Position numbers and translations under genes: made by a program
The notes under the pieces: generated by a model
Database searches by the model: none
What the model saw: the letters and a program-made list of their open reading frames with translations, nothing else
Told to the model about the DNA's origin: nothing
Part shown: in pieces, positions 1-9,069 of the stretch
Layout of the letters: every line of letters starts with the position of its first letter
How positions within the stretch are numbered: position 1 is the first letter of the stretch
Source: Pseudomonadota bacterium
GTDB taxonomy: Bacteria; Pseudomonadota; Gammaproteobacteria; Burkholderiales; Rhodocyclaceae
Assembly (NCBI GenBank): GCA_018262095.1
Contig: JAGTRW010000027.1
Coordinates: 36,006 to 100,005 of the forward strand
Direction: 5' to 3'
DNA: 64,000 bases

Positions 1-962
1 AGCCTGAAGACTCGCTGGCGCCGGTCGCCAAACGCATGTCCGAACTGCTCGGCAAGCCCGTTCGCCTGGTCCAGAACTGGGTCGACGGCGGCTTTGAAGT
101 CAAAGCCGGCGAAGTGGTCATGCTTGAGAACGCCCGCTGCAACAAGGGCGAAAAGAAATGCAACGACGAACTGTCGCAAAAGATGGCAGCGCTCTGCGAC
201 GTCTGGGTGATGGACGCGTTCGGCACGGCGCACCGCGCTGAAGCGACCACCTACGGCATCGGCAAGTACGCCAAGATCGCCTGCGCCGGCCCCTGCGTCG
301 CCTCCGAACTCGAAGCGCTGACCAAGGCGCTGGCCCATCCGGCACGCCCGATGGTGGCGATTGTCGGCGGCTCCAAGGTGTCGACCAAACTGACCGTACT
401 CGAAAGCCTTTCCGCCAAGGTCGACCAACTGGTCGTCGGCGGCGGCATCGCCAACACCTTCCTGCTCGCTGCGGGCAAGAAGATCGGCAAATCGCTCGCC
501 GAGCGCGACCTCGTCGATCAGGCCAAGGCGGTGATGGCCAAGGTCAAAGTACCGCTGCCGACCGACGTGGTCTGCGCCAAGGAATTCTCGGCAAGCGCGG
601 TCGCCACCGTCAAGAGCGTCGATGACGTCGCTGACGACGACATGATCCTCGACATCGGCCCGGATTCAGCCAAGGCGCTCGCCCAGATCATCGCCAACGC
701 CGGAACGGTCGTCTGGAACGGTCCGGTCGGCGTTTTCGAAATGGACTCTTTCGCCAACGGGACCAAGGCGCTGGCCGCTGCAGTCGCCAGCTCCAAGGCC
801 TTCACGCTGGCTGGCGGTGGCGATACCGTCTCGGCGATCAACGTCTTCAAGATCCAGGACAAGGTCGGCTACATCTCGACCGCTGGCGGCGCCTTCCTCG
901 AGTTCCTCGAGGGCAAGCGGCTCCCCGCTGTCGATATCCTCGAATCGCGCTTCAAGGACTAA
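1..962 (+). CDS. pgk: Phosphoglycerate kinase, 3' part
   Basis: Phosphoglycerate kinase catalyses the ATP-forming step 1,3-bisphosphoglycerate + ADP to 3-phosphoglycerate + ATP in cytosolic glycolysis. The frame is open from base 3, so the true start lies upstream of the window and roughly the first 80-90 residues are missing. Visible family signatures are the [12 protein letters not shown] segment, the [11 protein letters not shown] segment, the C-domain [17 protein letters not shown] stretch, and the GGGDTVSA nucleotide-binding loop near the end. A strong terminator follows directly. In many betaproteobacteria pyk comes next, but here the methylmalonyl-CoA decarboxylase genes intervene. Confidence 0.97.
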   Translation, partial: PEDSLAPVAKRMSELLGKPVRLVQNWVDGGFEVKAGEVVMLENARCNKGEKKCNDELSQKMAALCDVWVMDAFGTAHRAEATTYGIGKYAKIACAGPCVASELEALTKALAHPARPMVAIVGGSKVSTKLTVLESLSAKVDQLVVGGGIANTFLLAAGKKIGKSLAERDLVDQAKAVMAKVKVPLPTDVVCAKEFSASAVATVKSVDDVADDDMILDIGPDSAKALAQIIANAGTVVWNGPVGVFEMDSFANGTKALAAAVASSKAFTLAGGGDTVSAINVFKIQDKVGYISTAGGAFLEFLEGKRLPAVDILESRFKD

Positions 963-972
963 ATTGAACGCA

Positions 973-995
973 GGCCGCCCTAGGGCGGCCTTTTT
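973..995 (+). terminator. Rho-independent terminator after pgk
   Basis: A perfect GGCCGCC/GGCGGCC stem with a CTAG loop is followed at once by five T residues, 11 bases after the pgk stop codon. It separates glycolytic transcription from the mmd operon. Confidence 0.9.
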
Positions 996-1144
996 CATGC
1001 ACCACCTCGCAAGCTGCACCGGTAACGAATGCAATACCGCGCTGGCGGACAAAGACCCACGCCTTGACCAGTTGACTGTCACGGCATCCACCCCGACCAT
1101 GCCAAACGAGTACCCATCACGAACACCACCTGGCAAAGGCTAAC

Positions 1145-2698
1145 ATGACGATCAAACCTGAACTGATGGAAACCTTGCGCAAGAAACGCGCAAAGATTTC
1201 CCAACACATTGCCCCGGAAAAGCTCTCGACCATGCACGCCAAAGGCATGCTCTCGGCGCGCGAACGCATCGACGCGCTGTTTGACGCGGGAACTTTTCAG
1301 GAAGTCGGAATGCATGCACGGCACAACGCCGTGCATTTCGGAATGGAAGGAAAAGACCTGCCGGCGGACGGCGTGATCACCGGCTCGGGCTATCTGGGCA
1401 ACCAGCAGATTGCCGCTTTTTGCCAGGACTTCAGCGTCATGGCTGGATCGCTGGGCAAGATGCAGGCGCGCAAAATCTCGCGCGCCATGCGCTATGCATT
1501 GAAGACCGGAATTCCGGTCGTCGCCTTCAAGGACTCCGGTGGCGCGCGAATTCAGGAGGGCGTCGACGCGCTGTCCGGCTACGGCGACGTCTTTTACGCC
1601 AACGTCCTGCTGTCCGGTGTCGTTCCGCAGATCGCCGTGGTATGCGGTCCCTGCGCCGGTGGCGCAGCGTACTCGCCAGCGCTGATGGACTTTGTCATCA
1701 TGACGCGCAACAACTCGTACATGTGCCTGACCGGCCCCGAAGTCATCAAGGCGGTGACCGGCCGCACGACGACGATGAACGAAATCGGCAGCGCCGAAAT
1801 GCATGCCGCGGTCAGCGGCAACGCTCACTTTGTCGCCGAAGACGACCAGCATGCCATCGATCTGGTCAAGCATATCCTCTCCTACCTGCCGTCGAACAAT
1901 ACCGAGGACCCCCCGCACGACCTGTCGACGGCCATCGAAGAGACCACCGACCACGGGATGAACGACCTCATCCCGGCCGATCCGTCGGAGCCGCTTGAGA
2001 TGTATGCCGTCATCCGGCGCCTGGTGGACAATGGCGAACTGCTCGAAGTGCATGCCAGCTTCGCGCGCAACGTCATCGTCGGCTTCGCGCGTTTTTCCGG
2101 CGTCGTCGTCGGCATCGTCGCCAATCAGCCGATGGTCATGGCCGGCGCGCTCGACCTCAACGCCGCCGACAAGGTCGCACGTTTTGTCCGCACCTGCAAT
2201 GTCTTCAACATCCCGCTGGTCACGCTGGTCGATGTTCCCGGCTTCCTGCCCGGCGTCGAGGAAGAGCGTGGCGGCATCATTCGTCACGGCGCCAAGATGC
2301 TGTTCGCCTTCGCATCCTGTACCACACCGAAGATCACCGTCATCCTGCGCAAGGCGTATGGCGGATCGTACCTGGCGATGTGCAGCCAGGAACTCGGCGC
2401 CGACATGGTGTTTGCCTGGCCGACCGCCGAAATCGCCGTCATGGGCGCCGACGCTGCCGTCAAGATGCTCTACCGGAAGGATCTCGACAAGGCCGAAGAC
2501 CGCGCTGCGCGCGCCGCTGAACTGGCGCAGGAATACCGCGATGAGTTCGCTTCGCCGTACGAGGCGGCAGCCAATTTCTACATCACCGATGTCATCGAAC
2601 CCGGCGAGACGCGATCGATGATCTCGCTCGCGCTACGCAAGACGCTCGGCAAGCGCGAACTGCGCCCGAGCAAAAAGCACGGCAACATGCCGATGTAA
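1145..2698 (+). CDS. mmdA: Methylmalonyl-CoA decarboxylase alpha subunit (carboxyltransferase)
   Basis: This 517-residue protein has the two-crotonase-fold carboxyltransferase architecture of the propionyl-CoA carboxylase beta/MmdA family. Seen in the sequence: the MHAKGMLSARERI motif near the N-terminus, KDSGGARIQEGVDAL, the GPCAGGAAYSPALMDF oxyanion region (about residues 172-190) and the second-domain DVPGFLPGVEEE followed by RKAYGGSYLAM. Length fits methylmalonyl-CoA or propionyl-CoA enzymes rather than the longer glutaconyl-CoA alpha subunit. Because gamma, biotin-carrier and beta (Na+ pump) subunits follow in order, the natural reading is transfer of the carboxyl group of (S)-methylmalonyl-CoA to biotin. 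Substrate is inferred from family and context; another acyl-CoA such as malonyl-CoA cannot be excluded. Confidence 0.9.
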   Translation: MTIKPELMETLRKKRAKISQHIAPEKLSTMHAKGMLSARERIDALFDAGTFQEVGMHARHNAVHFGMEGKDLPADGVITGSGYLGNQQIAAFCQDFSVMAGSLGKMQARKISRAMRYALKTGIPVVAFKDSGGARIQEGVDALSGYGDVFYANVLLSGVVPQIAVVCGPCAGGAAYSPALMDFVIMTRNNSYMCLTGPEVIKAVTGRTTTMNEIGSAEMHAAVSGNAHFVAEDDQHAIDLVKHILSYLPSNNTEDPPHDLSTAIEETTDHGMNDLIPADPSEPLEMYAVIRRLVDNGELLEVHASFARNVIVGFARFSGVVVGIVANQPMVMAGALDLNAADKVARFVRTCNVFNIPLVTLVDVPGFLPGVEEERGGIIRHGAKMLFAFASCTTPKITVILRKAYGGSYLAMCSQELGADMVFAWPTAEIAVMGADAAVKMLYRKDLDKAEDRAARAAELAQEYRDEFASPYEAAANFYITDVIEPGETRSMISLALRKTLGKRELRPSKKHGNMPM

Positions 2699-2716
2699 CC
2701 CGGAGAAACGACATCC

Positions 2717-3031
2717 ATGTTTAGCTTAGCGGTAATAAAATCGTTACAGGTTTACGGCATCGCCATCGTCGTTTCGTTGGTTGTCGCCGTACTGATCAAG
2801 CTGCTGGTCGTTCTGACGAGCCAGGTCAAGCCGGCGGCCAAGGTGGCGACCGTCGAGAAACCGGTCGAAAAACTCATTGCACCGGGCGTTCCCGACGACG
2901 TGGTCGCCGCGATCACGGCAGCGGTTGCGGTCGTTTGCGGACCGTACCGCGTTCTGCACATCGGCGAATCCAAGCGCTCGTGGGCCAGCCAAGGCCGCAT
3001 CGCCCAACACTCTCATCAGCCAAGACACTAA
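2717..3031 (+). CDS. mmdD: Decarboxylase gamma/delta subunit, OadG/MmdD-like
   Basis: A small 104-residue protein with one N-terminal membrane helix (about residues 10-33), a charged Ala/Lys/Val linker and a hydrophobic segment, PDDVVAAITAAVAVV. It ends in a basic tail (RSWASQGRIAQHSHQPRH) typical of OadG/MmdD subunits, which hold the cytoplasmic carboxyltransferase and biotin carrier to the membrane beta subunit. It lies 18 bases after mmdA and 13 before the biotin carrier. The weak sequence conservation of this family means the assignment rests on length, topology and position. Confidence 0.85.
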   Translation: MFSLAVIKSLQVYGIAIVVSLVVAVLIKLLVVLTSQVKPAAKVATVEKPVEKLIAPGVPDDVVAAITAAVAVVCGPYRVLHIGESKRSWASQGRIAQHSHQPRH

Positions 3032-3044
3032 CCAGGGAAATATC

Positions 3045-3428
3045 ATGTCCAGAAATTTCAAGATCACCGTCAACGGGACCGAATACGACGTCGCTGTCGA
3101 AGAACTCACCGACGGCGCCACGCAGATCATGCCGCGCTATACGCCGGCGCCGGTCGCTGCAGTCAGCGCGGCTCCCGCCGCAATCGCCGTCCCCAAGGCT
3201 GCGCCCGCTGCCGGCGGCGGTGCCCAGGTCGCGCAGATGGGTGGCGTCGTCACCCAGATCCTCGTCAAAGCGGGACAAAGCGTCAATGAGGGCGACAAGA
3301 TCGCCGAACTCGAAGCGATGAAGATGAAAGTTCCGGTGACCGCCACCTGCTCGGGGACGGTGTCGGCCATCCACGTCGCCGTCGGCGACGCCGTCGAAGG
3401 CGGACAAGCGCTGCTGACCATCGCCTGA
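3045..3428 (+). CDS. mmdC: Biotin carboxyl carrier subunit of methylmalonyl-CoA decarboxylase
   Basis: A 127-residue biotin carrier. An N-terminal domain (about residues 1-30) is followed by a flexible Ala/Pro linker, then a biotinyl domain holding the canonical EAMKMKV motif whose first lysine is biotinylated. The ATG at 3045 was chosen because it follows an AGGGAA ribosome site. It shuttles carboxyl groups from MmdA to the membrane subunit MmdB. The long Ala/Pro linker is usual for swinging-arm biotin proteins. Confidence 0.93.
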   Translation: MSRNFKITVNGTEYDVAVEELTDGATQIMPRYTPAPVAAVSAAPAAIAVPKAAPAAGGGAQVAQMGGVVTQILVKAGQSVNEGDKIAELEAMKMKVPVTATCSGTVSAIHVAVGDAVEGGQALLTIA

Positions 3429-3471
3429 GGCGCTCGGGCCAAGGCCTGAAACCTTTCGTAATTTCACACAA

Positions 3472-3493
3472 TCAGGCGGCCAAGGCCGCCTGA
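3472..3493 (+). promoter_or_regulatory. Intra-operon hairpin between mmdC and mmdB
   Basis: A perfect 10-bp inverted repeat (TCAGGCGGCC / GGCCGCCTGA, two-base loop) with no T-run lies in the 82-base gap before mmdB. It could be an mRNA stabiliser or a partial terminator that sets the ratio of soluble to membrane subunits. That function is inference. Confidence 0.5.
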
Positions 3494-3510
3494 CAACTGG
3501 TCAATCTCAA

Positions 3511-4716
3511 ATGGAAAGCATCAGTTTTCTCGATCTCTTTCAGGGTATAGCCACCCTGGTTGCTTCCGAGCCGAAGATCATGATTGGTCGCATCGTCCTG
3601 ATGCTGCTCGGCTTTCTGCTAATTTATCTCGGTTCGCGCAACGTCCTCGAACCGCTGTTGATGATCCCGATGGGTCTCGGCATGTCGTCGATCAACGCCG
3701 GCGTGATGTTCCTCGAAGGCGGCAAGATCGGCACGCTGTTCGTCGACCCTTTGATGTCCGACCCGACCGATCTCGTCAACATCATGCAGATCAACTGGCT
3801 GCAGCCGATCTACACGCTGACCTTCAGCAACGGTCTGATCGCCTGCCTGGTGTTTATGGGCATCGGTGTGCTGCTCGACGTCGGTTACGTGATGGCCCGA
3901 CCGTTCCAGAGCATGTTCATCGCGCTCTTTGCCGAACTCGGCACCATCGTCGTCTACCCGATCGCCGTCGCGCTCGGTCTCACTCCGCAGGAAGCCGCTT
4001 CCGTCGCGACGATCGGCGGCGCCGACGGTCCGATGGTGTTGTTCACCTCGTTGGTTCTGGCCAAGCATCTGTTTGTGGCGATCACCGTCGTCGGCTACCT
4101 CTACCTCGGGCTGACCTACGGCTGCTACCCGTATCTCATCAAATGGCTGATTCCCGAGAGACTGCGCGGCATCAATATGTCAGACCAACGCGGACCGACG
4201 ATCACTCGCTCGCAGAAGCTGATCTTCGCAGTCGTCGCCTGCACGTTGCTGTGCCTGCTGTTCCCGGTCGCCGCGCCGCTGTTTTTCTCGCTCTTCGTCG
4301 GTGTCGCGGTACGTGAAAGCGGCCTGGAAAACTTCTCCAACCTGATCGGCGAGACCTTCCTCTACGGCGCGACCTTCTTCCTCGGACTGACGCTCGGCGT
4401 GCTCTGCGAAGCGAGCACGCTGCTCGACCCGACGGTGCTCAAGCTGCTGCTGCTCGGCATGCTGGCGCTGTTGATTTCGGCGCTCGGCGGAATCGCCGGC
4501 GGCTACGTGATGTACTTCGCGACCGGCGGCAAATTCAACCCGATGATCGGCATCGCCGGCGTCAGCTGCGTACCGACGACCGCCAAGGTGGTCCAGAAGA
4601 TCGCCACCGCCGCCAATCCGTCGGCGATCATTCTGCCGCAAGCACTGGGTGCCAACATCAGCGGCGTCATCACCTCGGCCATCATTGCCGGCGCTTTCAT
4701 CGCCATGTTGCGCTGA
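3511..4716 (+). CDS. mmdB: Na+-translocating decarboxylase beta subunit
   Basis: A 401-residue polytopic membrane protein of the OadB/MmdB/GcdB family, which decarboxylates carboxybiotin and pumps Na+ outward. Seen: many hydrophobic segments, the GGADGPMVLFTS motif in the middle (the family's intramembrane Na+/H+ site region with the key Asp), and the C-terminal TGGKFNPMIGIAGVSCVPTTAK stretch that contains a second conserved polar region. With MmdA, D and C it forms a primary sodium pump driven by decarboxylation, conserving energy in succinate-to-propionate fermentation. Length matches the family. The gene ends the operon and is followed by a hairpin. Confidence 0.94.
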   Translation: MESISFLDLFQGIATLVASEPKIMIGRIVLMLLGFLLIYLGSRNVLEPLLMIPMGLGMSSINAGVMFLEGGKIGTLFVDPLMSDPTDLVNIMQINWLQPIYTLTFSNGLIACLVFMGIGVLLDVGYVMARPFQSMFIALFAELGTIVVYPIAVALGLTPQEAASVATIGGADGPMVLFTSLVLAKHLFVAITVVGYLYLGLTYGCYPYLIKWLIPERLRGINMSDQRGPTITRSQKLIFAVVACTLLCLLFPVAAPLFFSLFVGVAVRESGLENFSNLIGETFLYGATFFLGLTLGVLCEASTLLDPTVLKLLLLGMLALLISALGGIAGGYVMYFATGGKFNPMIGIAGVSCVPTTAKVVQKIATAANPSAIILPQALGANISGVITSAIIAGAFIAMLR

Positions 4717-4729
4717 CAATACGTCAACA

Positions 4730-4751
4730 GCAGGGCGGTCAGCCGCCCTGC
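4730..4751 (+). terminator. Hairpin after mmdB
   Basis: A 9-bp GC-rich stem (GCAGGGCGG / CCGCCCTGC) with a four-base loop sits 14 bases beyond the mmdB stop. There is no U-tract, so it may be a weak terminator or a 3'-end protecting structure. Confidence 0.55.
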
Positions 4752-4820
4752 ACCACTCCAGCCGGCGATCACTGCCCGAAGTCCGCTAACCCAAGCGCTC
4801 GCCAGTTCTTCGTGCCGCCA

Positions 4821-4849
4821 ATGACATTGGCGCAAGCTCGCCCTATAAT
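4821..4849 (+). promoter_or_regulatory. Sigma70-type promoter upstream of the gene at 4958
   Basis: ATGACA at 4821-4826 and a perfect TATAAT at 4844-4849 are spaced by 17 bases, the optimum for sigma70. The expected transcript begins near 4857 and has a leader of about 100 bases before the ATG at 4958. Confidence 0.65.
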
Positions 4850-4957
4850 TGGCGCGCCAACCTACCTGCAGGCGGTGGGTTGAGCTATATTCCCAGGGAC
4901 CGATTTACCTAATTGGTGTGATTGTCGATAACTTTATCGTGGGAAGGTTGGATTGCC

Positions 4958-5740
4958 ATGACCGTTTATCTTTATTTTTCTCTGATTCCAGAAGCACTGA
5001 TTGCGTCCAACCTTCCGCCGGAAAAATTCGGGCAGTATTACGCCACCGGAAGCGGATACAAATCCAAGGGACAGTGCATCTTCTTCGAAGTCGACGCCAA
5101 CTTCCGCAGCGATTACTTCGATATCCAGGCCGCCATCGAGCGCTGCGTGCCGACCGCCGACGGGACGCCCAAGCACTCGGTCTATATTTCCGTCTACCGG
5201 GTACTCGAGCACATCCCGGTCAGCGCGCTCAACAAGCTCTACCTATCGACCGCCTACGGCCACACGCTGGGTCTCGAACGCGGCGAGCTGTCGGCGAAAA
5301 TGGAGCAAGGCCTGCATCTCTATCAGGACCTGGCGCCGGTCAACAGCCTGGTGGTCAGCAATCTCGACCCGGCGTCCTTCTATGAAAGCGTCACCTCAAA
5401 GCCGACCAAGTACATCCGTTTTCCAGGACTCGTCTTCGTCGAACTCGAACTCGATGAATTGGCCAAAGATCCGGAAAACGGCCTGGCCAACGATCTGCCC
5501 TACCCCTACCTTCACCATTTGCGCGAGGCCTTGCTGGTTCTCAAGCCGAGGACCGATGAAAAGCCGAGCACCAAAGACAGCAAGATGGTCCATCGGGTCC
5601 ATTCGCTCGAATTCCCGTACCGCATGATCAAAAAAGGTTTCTACGTCGGCAACGGTCCCGAGCTGGTCTTTTATCCGATGCTCAGCGCGCGCGAGCTACG
5701 CGAAAACCATAACCAGTGGTGGCGTTCGGCCAACCTCTGA
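4958..5740 (+). CDS. Conserved hypothetical protein of unknown function
   Basis: A 260-residue soluble protein that I cannot assign to a named family. It starts MTVYLYFSLIPEALIASNLP after a GGAAGG ribosome site. It is rich in Tyr, Phe and Glu, with no signal peptide and no membrane segment. Phrases that look conserved-domain-like are GQCIFFEVD, KHSVYISVYRVLEHIP, GLVFVELELDELA and the C-terminal EFPYRMIKKGFYVGN. No catalytic signature is obvious. It has its own consensus promoter and a terminator, so it is monocistronic between mmdB and pyk. Codon use matches the neighbours, arguing for a genuine resident gene. Confidence 0.8.
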   Translation: MTVYLYFSLIPEALIASNLPPEKFGQYYATGSGYKSKGQCIFFEVDANFRSDYFDIQAAIERCVPTADGTPKHSVYISVYRVLEHIPVSALNKLYLSTAYGHTLGLERGELSAKMEQGLHLYQDLAPVNSLVVSNLDPASFYESVTSKPTKYIRFPGLVFVELELDELAKDPENGLANDLPYPYLHHLREALLVLKPRTDEKPSTKDSKMVHRVHSLEFPYRMIKKGFYVGNGPELVFYPMLSARELRENHNQWWRSANL

Positions 5741-5762
5741 GCGGCACTCCCGCGCACAAGTC

Positions 5763-5788
5763 AAACGCCGGCACTTGCGCCGGCGTTT
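5763..5788 (+). terminator. Terminator after the hypothetical gene
   Basis: A perfect 10-bp stem AAACGCCGGC / GCCGGCGTTT with a six-base loop is followed by TTT-rich sequence. It ends the 4958 transcript. The remaining bases to pyk (5789-6040) hold a run of eight C residues and an AT-rich stretch just before pyk. I see no gene there. Confidence 0.7.
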
Positions 5789-6040
5789 GCGTTTCGATTG
5801 AGCCCCCCCCTGGCGCCGTAATGTGCGTGCAACAGATCAAGAACAAAATCGCCGTTTGCCGGCAACGCAAGGCCTTTCAACCACCGGACAGACGGCATTG
5901 AGTCGCGAAAACGGCCTCTACGGCGCAGCCTCGGCGGGCCGCCGCGGCGCAGCCGCCCGATATACGTTAAAATTGCACCTTGTAAGCCAATTTTTCACCA
6001 AAAACAGCCGGATTACACGGTTAGATCACAAAGGAAGTTC

Positions 6041-7480
6041 ATGCCCCGCCATACCAAGATCGTCGCTACCCTCGGCCCCGCCTCGCGCGACCCGCTCGTC
6101 CTCGAAACGCTGATCCGCGCCGGCGTCGACGTCGTTCGCCTCAACTTCTCGCACGGCAAGGCGGAAGACCACATCGCGCTGGCCGCCAGCGTGCGTGCCA
6201 TCGCGGCCAAGGTCGGTCGTCCGGTCGGCATTTTGGCCGACCTGCAGGGTCCGAAGATTCGCGTTGGCAAATTCGCTGAAGGCAAGATCACGCTCGAAGT
6301 CGGCGATCGCTTCATTCTCGACGCCCAATGCGAACTCGGCGATCAAGAGCGCGTCGGCCTCGACTACAAGGACCTGCCGAGCGACGTGAGTTCAGGCAAC
6401 GTGCTGCTGCTCGACGACGGGCGCATCGTGCTCGAAGTCGACCAGGTCATCGGCCAGGAAATCTATACCACGGTACGCGTCGGTGGCATTCTCTCGAACA
6501 ACAAGGGGATCAACCGCCAGGGCGGCGGTCTGTCGGCGCCGGCGCTGACCGCCAAGGACATGGACGACATCCGCACGGCGGCACAGATCGGCGCCGATTT
6601 TCTCGCTGTCTCGTTCCCCAAGAGCGCCTCCGACATGTATATGGCGCGTCAGCTGATGCTCGCCTGCGGCGGCCACGCGCTGACCATCGCCAAGATCGAG
6701 CGCGTCGAGGCGGTCGCCGCACTCGAGGAAATCCTCGACGCTTCGGACGGGCTGATGGTCGCGCGCGGTGACCTGGCGGTCGAAGTCGGCGACGCCGCAG
6801 TCCCGGCGCTGCAAAAACGCATGATTCGCATGGCGCGCGAAAAGAACAAGCTGGCGATCACCGCGACGCAGATGATGGAATCGATGATCCTGGCGCCGAC
6901 GCCGACCCGCGCCGAAGTCTCCGACGTCGCCAACGCCGTGCTCGACGGCACCGACGCGGTGATGCTCTCGGCCGAAACGGCGGCCGGCAGCTATCCGCTG
7001 CAGACCGTCGAATCGATGGCACGAATCTGCCTGGCCGCCGAAAAATCGATCATGATCACGCTCGACCGCGAATTCCTCGATCGCCACTTCACGCGCATCG
7101 ACCAATCGATCGCCATGGCTTCGCTGTTCGCCGCGTACCACCTCGACGTCAAGGCGGTCGCCGCGCTCACCACCTCGGGCTCGACCGCGCTGTGGATGAG
7201 CCGCCTCAACTGCGGCATCCCGATCTACGCGCTGACCCAGGAACCCAAGGCGCAATCGAAGATGACGCTTTACCGCGAGGTGTACCCGCTGCTCATGAAA
7301 GAAATGCCCAATGACCGCGACGTGCAGCGCTACGAAGCCGAGCAGCGGCTGCTTGAGGCCGGCGTCGTCGCCAAGGGCGATCTGATCGTGCTGACCTATG
7401 GCGACCAGATGGGACTCACCGGCGGAACCAATACGCTGACCATCGTCCGCGTCGGCGACCGGGCGGCGCCTACGCGTTAA
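6041..7480 (+). CDS. pyk: Pyruvate kinase
   Basis: 479 residues, the usual length of bacterial pyruvate kinase, which makes ATP and pyruvate from phosphoenolpyruvate. Seen: N-terminal KIVATLGPASRD, the RLNFSHG motif, the DLQGPKIRVG strand, the active-site IAKIERVEAV (catalytic Lys/Glu), MVARGDLAVEVG, and ITATQMMESM followed by the SAETAAGSYP loop. The C-terminal allosteric domain is complete. The ATG follows an AAGGAAG ribosome site. An AT-rich stretch about 60-75 bases upstream may carry its promoter. Confidence 0.97.
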   Translation: MPRHTKIVATLGPASRDPLVLETLIRAGVDVVRLNFSHGKAEDHIALAASVRAIAAKVGRPVGILADLQGPKIRVGKFAEGKITLEVGDRFILDAQCELGDQERVGLDYKDLPSDVSSGNVLLLDDGRIVLEVDQVIGQEIYTTVRVGGILSNNKGINRQGGGLSAPALTAKDMDDIRTAAQIGADFLAVSFPKSASDMYMARQLMLACGGHALTIAKIERVEAVAALEEILDASDGLMVARGDLAVEVGDAAVPALQKRMIRMAREKNKLAITATQMMESMILAPTPTRAEVSDVANAVLDGTDAVMLSAETAAGSYPLQTVESMARICLAAEKSIMITLDREFLDRHFTRIDQSIAMASLFAAYHLDVKAVAALTTSGSTALWMSRLNCGIPIYALTQEPKAQSKMTLYREVYPLLMKEMPNDRDVQRYEAEQRLLEAGVVAKGDLIVLTYGDQMGLTGGTNTLTIVRVGDRAAPTR

Positions 7481-7488
7481 TTGCAGAT

Positions 7489-7516
7489 GCCGTGGCACGA
7501 CGAGCCGCGCCACGGC
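7489..7516 (+). terminator. Hairpin after pyk
   Basis: GCCGTGGC pairs with GCCACGGC across a 12-base loop, starting nine bases after the pyk stop. There is no clear U-tract, so termination is only probable. The next 160 bases to the following gene show no ORF or further structure. Confidence 0.45.
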
Positions 7517-7679
7517 CAACAGCAACATCAAGGCTATTCGACAGCCGGCCGACCGGCTATCAGAACGGCGGAACCGACCGAGGCCATTGGCCAGTGATCG
7601 CGCCAAACCTGGCGGCGTCACCCGCAGCATTTGCCCTGGCCGACCAGGCGATGGGAAGTCATCATTTTTCGGAGCATCC

Positions 7680-8999
7680 ATGCACGCCAGGATCAACTTT
7701 ACCGAAATCGAAGAACACCCGCTGCGCGATCATCTCAATAACGAATTCCACGCGCAGGCGGCGATCCCGCTGACCAGCCCGGTGCTGGTTTCGCACCTGG
7801 CCTTTCACCACGAGGGATTGCCGACGCACGACGAGCGCGAAAACGTCTTGCGGCTGTGCCAGACCAGCGCCTGCCGCTTCATCGAAAACTCGGCGACGCA
7901 TCTGATGTTCGACGCCGGCAACTTCCAGATGCGCTGGGAGCTGCACACCGAATACTCAAGCTATACCTTCTTTCGCCCGCTGCTTGCCGGCGAAGCGCTG
8001 CACCCCGACGCGACCGCGCTCGACGCGGTCTTTTCCGACTGGCTGACGGCGATTCCGGGCAAGCTGATCGTCGCCACCCACGTCGAGTTGCGCTCGACTT
8101 CCGACGTCTCGCCCGAATCGGTGCTGGCCGGTCTGTCGCCGACTTCGGGACGGCCGATGGTCGTCTCGCGAGTCGCCAACGGTGCAGCCTGGGTTTTTAC
8201 CGATTTCGTTTTCGACAACGGTTTCTCGCGCTTCCTGCTGCTCGACGACACGATGGCCGGCCGCCAGCCCGGACGCGCCGTTCAGCGTCTGTTCGAGATC
8301 GAAACGTATCGCATGATGGCGCTGCTCGGTCTGCCGGTCGCCACCGAGGTCGGGCACTGGCTCAACGGCGCCGAGAGCCGCCTCGCCGAATTGATGGATC
8401 ATATCGGCCAGGCCAACTCGCCCGAAGACGAACGCGCCGTCCTCGCTGATCTCTCGAAGATGGCCGCCGAAGTCGAGCATTCGGTGGCGCGCACCACCTT
8501 CCGTTTCAGCGCCACGCGCGCCTACAACAGCTTGGTGCAACAACGCATCGACGAGCTGCGCGAAATCCGCGTCCCGGGCTACCAGAAGCTTGCCGAATTC
8601 ATGCAGCGTCGCTTCCAGCCGGCGATGAACACCTGCGCCGCGATGGCCAGCCGCCAGGACGACCTGTCCGGCCGCGTCGCACGCAACAGCCAACTGCTGC
8701 GCACGCGCGTCGACATCGAACTCGAGCGGCAGAACCAGGAACTGCTGGCGCAGATGAACAACCGCGCCAAGGTCCAGCTGCGCTTGCAGGAGACCGTCGA
8801 GGGCCTGTCGATCGCCGCCATCACCTATTACGGCTCGCAACTCGTCCAATACCTGACCAAGGGCGCCAAATACCTGTTCCCCATCCTTTCACCGGAAATC
8901 GCCACCGCCGTCTCGATTCCGCTGATTGCCGTCCTCGCGCTGTTCGGCATCAAGCGCATGCGCAAGGCGCTGGCGCTCGAAGCCGAAGAGACCCATTGA
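7680..8999 (+). CDS. DUF3422 family membrane-anchored protein
   Basis: 439 residues recognised as DUF3422: N-terminal HPLRDHLNNEFHAQ, the HLAFHHEG motif, RWELHTEYSSYTF, and FETYRMMALLGLP-type sequence in the middle. A long helical, probably coiled-coil section (about residues 240-370, rich in Arg/Gln/Glu) leads to one or two C-terminal hydrophobic segments (about residues 388-425) ending in a basic tail. The ATG at 7680 was chosen over upstream starts because the family begins here and a GGAGC site precedes it. Function of the family is not known; the topology suggests a cytoplasmic globular head anchored by its C-terminus. Confidence 0.88.
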   Translation: MHARINFTEIEEHPLRDHLNNEFHAQAAIPLTSPVLVSHLAFHHEGLPTHDERENVLRLCQTSACRFIENSATHLMFDAGNFQMRWELHTEYSSYTFFRPLLAGEALHPDATALDAVFSDWLTAIPGKLIVATHVELRSTSDVSPESVLAGLSPTSGRPMVVSRVANGAAWVFTDFVFDNGFSRFLLLDDTMAGRQPGRAVQRLFEIETYRMMALLGLPVATEVGHWLNGAESRLAELMDHIGQANSPEDERAVLADLSKMAAEVEHSVARTTFRFSATRAYNSLVQQRIDELREIRVPGYQKLAEFMQRRFQPAMNTCAAMASRQDDLSGRVARNSQLLRTRVDIELERQNQELLAQMNNRAKVQLRLQETVEGLSIAAITYYGSQLVQYLTKGAKYLFPILSPEIATAVSIPLIAVLALFGIKRMRKALALEAEETH

Positions 9000-9069
9000 A
9001 ACGCGATCTGACCTATAATTTCCCGCCGCCTTATTCCCGCCCACTTTCCCTTTTTCCGGACCCAGAACC

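Noticed and set aside
1079..2287. 402-codon minus-strand open frame opposite mmdA
   Set aside because: His/Asp/Arg-rich composition typical of antisense frames; mmdA has complete family motifs.
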